A stretch of DNA of 7,766 nucleotides from Candidatus Poseidoniales archaeon (lineage in GTDB: Archaea; Thermoplasmatota; Poseidoniia; Poseidoniales; Poseidoniaceae), in contig QXYA01000135.1 of NCBI GenBank assembly GCA_009887135.1, positions 1 through 7,766 of the forward strand, read 5' to 3'. How positions within the stretch are numbered: the first letter of the stretch is position 1; every line of letters begins with the position of its first letter. Position numbers and translations under genes: made by a program. Below the pieces are notes generated by a model. That model was not told where the DNA came from. It ran no database searches and saw only the letters and a program-made list of their open reading frames with translations. Below are positions 5,637 to 7,766 of this stretch, piece after piece.

Positions 5637-6764
5637 TCAATCCACTCGAAACAAACATTCTGTAGGTCGCTTAAACACACGATGACGATATCTGGCAATG
5701 AGACGGTAGCCAATGTTTCGCAATGGAAGGGGGATGATCCACAGTAACGGGAACCACATTTTGTAGTACCAACGCATGTATAACAGACCACGAATTCCTG
5801 CTGCAGAACGTATGTAGGGTTTCCCTTTACGAATCAAATACACCGAATCGGCATCTCGCATCTTCTCGGGTAATGTTGCAATAACTCGTTGTGCATCTTC
5901 ATCCATAATTGGACGATATCCCAACTGTTTTCCTTTCCCTAATCGCTTATCGATAAAGGTGGCAAGACGATGGCAGAGTCCACAATTACCATCTAAGAAC
6001 AAGAAGTCTCGAGCATCATCTGGTTTGATTCGTTCTGCAACTTCAATCGACCAAGTGTGGACTGGAAGTCCATCGGCTATGTGGACGTGATCAGGCGTGT
6101 TTTCATCCACTCCAAGGTTGTACGATGCAAGGAGTGTGTTTCGCTCCATCGATACGTCCGCATCATGATATGTCCACGGTTGATGATGAACGTAGGCTCT
6201 GCGTAAACATCCCTTGTGTTCACTATACAAGCAGTAGCGTTCGAACAGGAATGCTTCCAATGAACCTGTTTCAGCGACCATTGCAGGTCCTTTCTTTGTT
6301 GAAACGCCTTTCAATTCAGCTCCGTCTTGCTTTCGCTTGGAGGACCAAGTGAACGTGGAATCATCAACACGTATCTTCGCCTTTGCATAGCGATATGCAA
6401 GTCCATAGGCGCGTGGAGCGTAGGAACAAGTCACCCAACTCTTCGCATCCAATGTGAGGAAGAAAACACCTGGCTTACCATCCTTGACCACATAGGCTCG
6501 AATGTTGAATTCAGGGAATGTCGAAACACCTGGAACCCACGGTAAGCCTCGAGGTCGTACCTTTTCCATCATGAATGGAATGGCTCCGATGTAGGCCTTT
6601 CCTTCATACAAATCGACTTCAAGACCCTTGGGCAGATGCGTTTGCAACGCCTTAGGATCAACTTCCCAATGCATGAAGGTCAAATGACGCCATTCTTGCG
6701 ATATTGCATAGGGACGAGATGGTAGCGCAAACGGAACATGTTCCAAAGGAAACGCATCGCCCAT
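5637..6764 (-). CDS. DUF2071 (YqjF-like) fused to DUF393 (DCC thiol-disulfide oxidoreductase-like)
   Basis: Residues about 18-245 match the DUF2071 pattern: EWRHLTFMHWEVDP, LPKGLEVD, AYIGAIPFMMEKVRPRG, then FPEFNIRAYV and GKPGVFFLTLDA. Residues about 254-372 match DUF393: FLDGNCGLCHRLATFI, with a CxxC pair at Cys261 and Cys264, then DSVYLIRKGKPYIRSAAGIR, a hydrophobic PLLWIIPLPLR stretch, and a closing YRHRVFKRPTECL. The DCC family is regarded as thioredoxin-like with a conserved DxxCxxC; a redox role follows from the family, but the substrate is unknown. DUF2071 has no well-established activity that I can state. No signal peptide is visible, so a cytoplasmic or membrane-peripheral location is likely. 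The ATG at 6764 lacks a clear ribosome binding site. It lies 35 nt after the membrane-protein gene and may share its transcript. Confidence 0.88.
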   Translation of the reverse strand: MGDAFPLEHVPFALPSRPYAISQEWRHLTFMHWEVDPKALQTHLPKGLEVDLYEGKAYIGAIPFMMEKVRPRGLPWVPGVSTFPEFNIRAYVVKDGKPGVFFLTLDAKSWVTCSYAPRAYGLAYRYAKAKIRVDDSTFTWSSKRKQDGAELKGVSTKKGPAMVAETGSLEAFLFERYCLYSEHKGCLRRAYVHHQPWTYHDADVSMERNTLLASYNLGVDENTPDHVHIADGLPVHTWSIEVAERIKPDDARDFLFLDGNCGLCHRLATFIDKRLGKGKQLGYRPIMDEDAQRVIATLPEKMRDADSVYLIRKGKPYIRSAAGIRGLLYMRWYYKMWFPLLWIIPLPLRNIGYRLIARYRHRVFKRPTECLFRVD

Positions 6765-6799
6765 GGTAAAGGCAAACGGTGAATGCGTTTCAACATACG

Positions 6800-7747
6800 T
6801 TATGCAGCAGCGTGTCGAAGCATCATCATCGATGATAACGTTGCAAACATTCCACCAAGAGGGACGGCGATAACCATGCCTTGACCAGAGAGGAGGGTTA
6901 CTGAAAAGACTGCAATCATACCAGCACTAAGAGCAACCACTTGCCACACAGGGAGCGTGTTTGCTTCTCGTTCAAGCATCCATGGCAAGACCATCGTTGC
7001 AATCAATGCAAACCACGATCCCAGCAAAAGGAACGGAGAGTAGGGGTGTATGACAAACAGAACCATTGGTCCAAACAGAAGCGTCCATCGAGCCCAATCC
7101 AATTCTGGACGCGCTCCATCATCGAATCCAAGCAATGGGAGAAGTAAGACCATCGCCATCATCACTGAAATCCATCCAACCAACCAGAAGGCAGAACGAA
7201 TCGCTGTTGCATCTGGAGCATCTTGTTGGTGCATCAACCACGAAGTGACGATAATCAGTACACCTAATGATGCGCCTATACTGAAGGCTAAGGCTCGACT
7301 TCGCCCATCTCCTACACCGAGTTTGGAATCAATATCATGAATTGGTCTGCCAAATACGTGGAGATTGAATGCAACGAAGACCCACATCCACATCATGGCC
7401 ACCTTGTCATCTTGATACGGGTCTGCCCACCATGCAGAATCGAAGACTGAGGAATCCATGAAGGCCATGGCCATGTAAGCAAAGCCTGTTAGAACAAGTG
7501 GGGAGGCAGGTAGAAACTTTCTATCCCGGTATGCCTCTACACCCTTCGACGGACCATACATCGACATTAATCCACTAATGACGAGAATTTCTACGATCAA
7601 TAATGTAATCGCAACCCACATGTCGAAGGATGGACTCGGAATCTGTGTTAATGGGGAACTTTCTGGAGCGATGTAGGCTGAATCATCAAAGAATAATGTT
7701 GCAGAGACCAATAGCATAAGGGCTACTGTTCGCTTGAATTTCTGCAT
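6800..7747 (-). CDS. Polytopic membrane protein of unknown function (315 aa)
   Basis: I do not recognise the family. Hydrophobic stretches suggest about ten membrane helices, at roughly residues 5-21, 43-64, 82-100, 117-134, 151-171, 184-206, 219-233, 239-256, 267-286 and 289-309. The first could be a signal peptide, since an outside-type loop (DDSAYIAPESSPL) follows it. Loops contain PSKGVEAYRDRKFLP and FGRPIHDIDSKLGVGDGRSR, which may carry functional residues. Its length and topology allow an integral membrane enzyme or a transporter, but no signature I know decides. The ATG at 7747 is preceded by a Shine-Dalgarno-like stretch. It is the first visible gene of the minus-strand group and lies just before the DUF2071-DUF393 gene. 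Confidence 0.8.
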   Translation of the reverse strand: MQKFKRTVALMLLVSATLFFDDSAYIAPESSPLTQIPSPSFDMWVAITLLIVEILVISGLMSMYGPSKGVEAYRDRKFLPASPLVLTGFAYMAMAFMDSSVFDSAWWADPYQDDKVAMMWMWVFVAFNLHVFGRPIHDIDSKLGVGDGRSRALAFSIGASLGVLIIVTSWLMHQQDAPDATAIRSAFWLVGWISVMMAMVLLLPLLGFDDGARPELDWARWTLLFGPMVLFVIHPYSPFLLLGSWFALIATMVLPWMLEREANTLPVWQVVALSAGMIAVFSVTLLSGQGMVIAVPLGGMFATLSSMMMLRHAAA

Positions 7748-7751
7748 GTGT

Positions 7752-7761
7752 TCATCCTTCC
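7752..7761 (-). promoter_or_regulatory. Possible ribosome binding site of the membrane-protein gene
   Basis: On the minus strand GGAAGGATGA ends 4 nt before the ATG at 7747 and partly matches the Shine-Dalgarno consensus GGAGGTGA. The frame stays open to the window edge, so this site is the main reason to place the start at 7747. Confidence 0.4.
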
Positions 7762-7766
7762 ATGTT

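Noticed and set aside
6733..6744. Perfect 12-nt palindrome GGAACATGTTCC
   Set aside because: It lies inside the coding start of the DUF2071-DUF393 gene and is explained by its codons; short palindromes of this size occur by chance.
6774..6790. Inverted repeat AAACG/CGTTT in the 35-nt gap between the two minus-strand genes
   Set aside because: Five AT-containing base pairs with a 7-nt loop are not convincing as a terminator or operator.
6125..7340. Plus-strand open frames within the two large minus-strand genes
   Set aside because: Their composition is that of antisense translations of the clearly coding minus strand.
1..7766. CRISPR array, tRNA, rRNA or phage genes
   Set aside because: No regularly spaced repeats, cloverleaf-like segments or phage-type proteins were seen by eye on either strand.

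Overview
The window looks like a chromosomal segment of a planktonic archaeon, most likely Marine Group II (Candidatus Poseidoniales) or a close relative. Three things suggest this: an archaeal Sec61-beta gene; two very large, sequon-rich secreted proteins with Asp-rich calcium repeats that end in one transmembrane helix and a short basic tail; and promoters that look like TATA boxes placed for leaderless or nearly leaderless mRNAs. No rRNA, tRNA, CRISPR array, transposase or integrase is visible. Assignment to a lineage is inference from memory of these families, not from a search.

Left part (1-4927, plus strand): a surface-protein locus. A 5'-truncated surface glycoprotein (SP1, ends 2030) is followed, with a TGATG stop/start overlap, by a 29-codon ORF that copies the first 25 codons of the gene at 4139-4927 (called B here; function unrecognised). 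Then come a 24-nt imperfect hairpin, a TATA-like box and a second, divergent surface glycoprotein (SP2, 2199-4070), and finally complete gene B. SP2 therefore sits between two near-identical copies of the B start (75 nt, 2 mismatches), although SP1 and SP2 are only distantly similar. The simplest reading is that SP1-B was the older arrangement and that SP2 entered by recombination at the 5' end of B. SP1 and SP2 share a roughly 107-111 residue four-cysteine module (two copies in SP1, one in SP2) and the same type of C-terminal anchor.

Middle (4924-5168): a strong 8-bp hairpin over the stop codon of B leads into secG (Sec61-beta), a subunit of the translocon that would export proteins such as SP1 and SP2.

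Right part (5170-7747, minus strand): three genes converging on secG. In transcription order they are a polytopic membrane protein of about ten predicted helices, a DUF2071-DUF393 (DCC thiol-disulfide oxidoreductase) fusion with a CGLC motif, and a small soluble protein of unknown role. Their spacing (35 and 68 nt) allows one transcript, but the 68-nt gap holds a hairpin and a TATA-like box, so the last gene may be transcribed separately. No gap between genes exceeds 300 nt.
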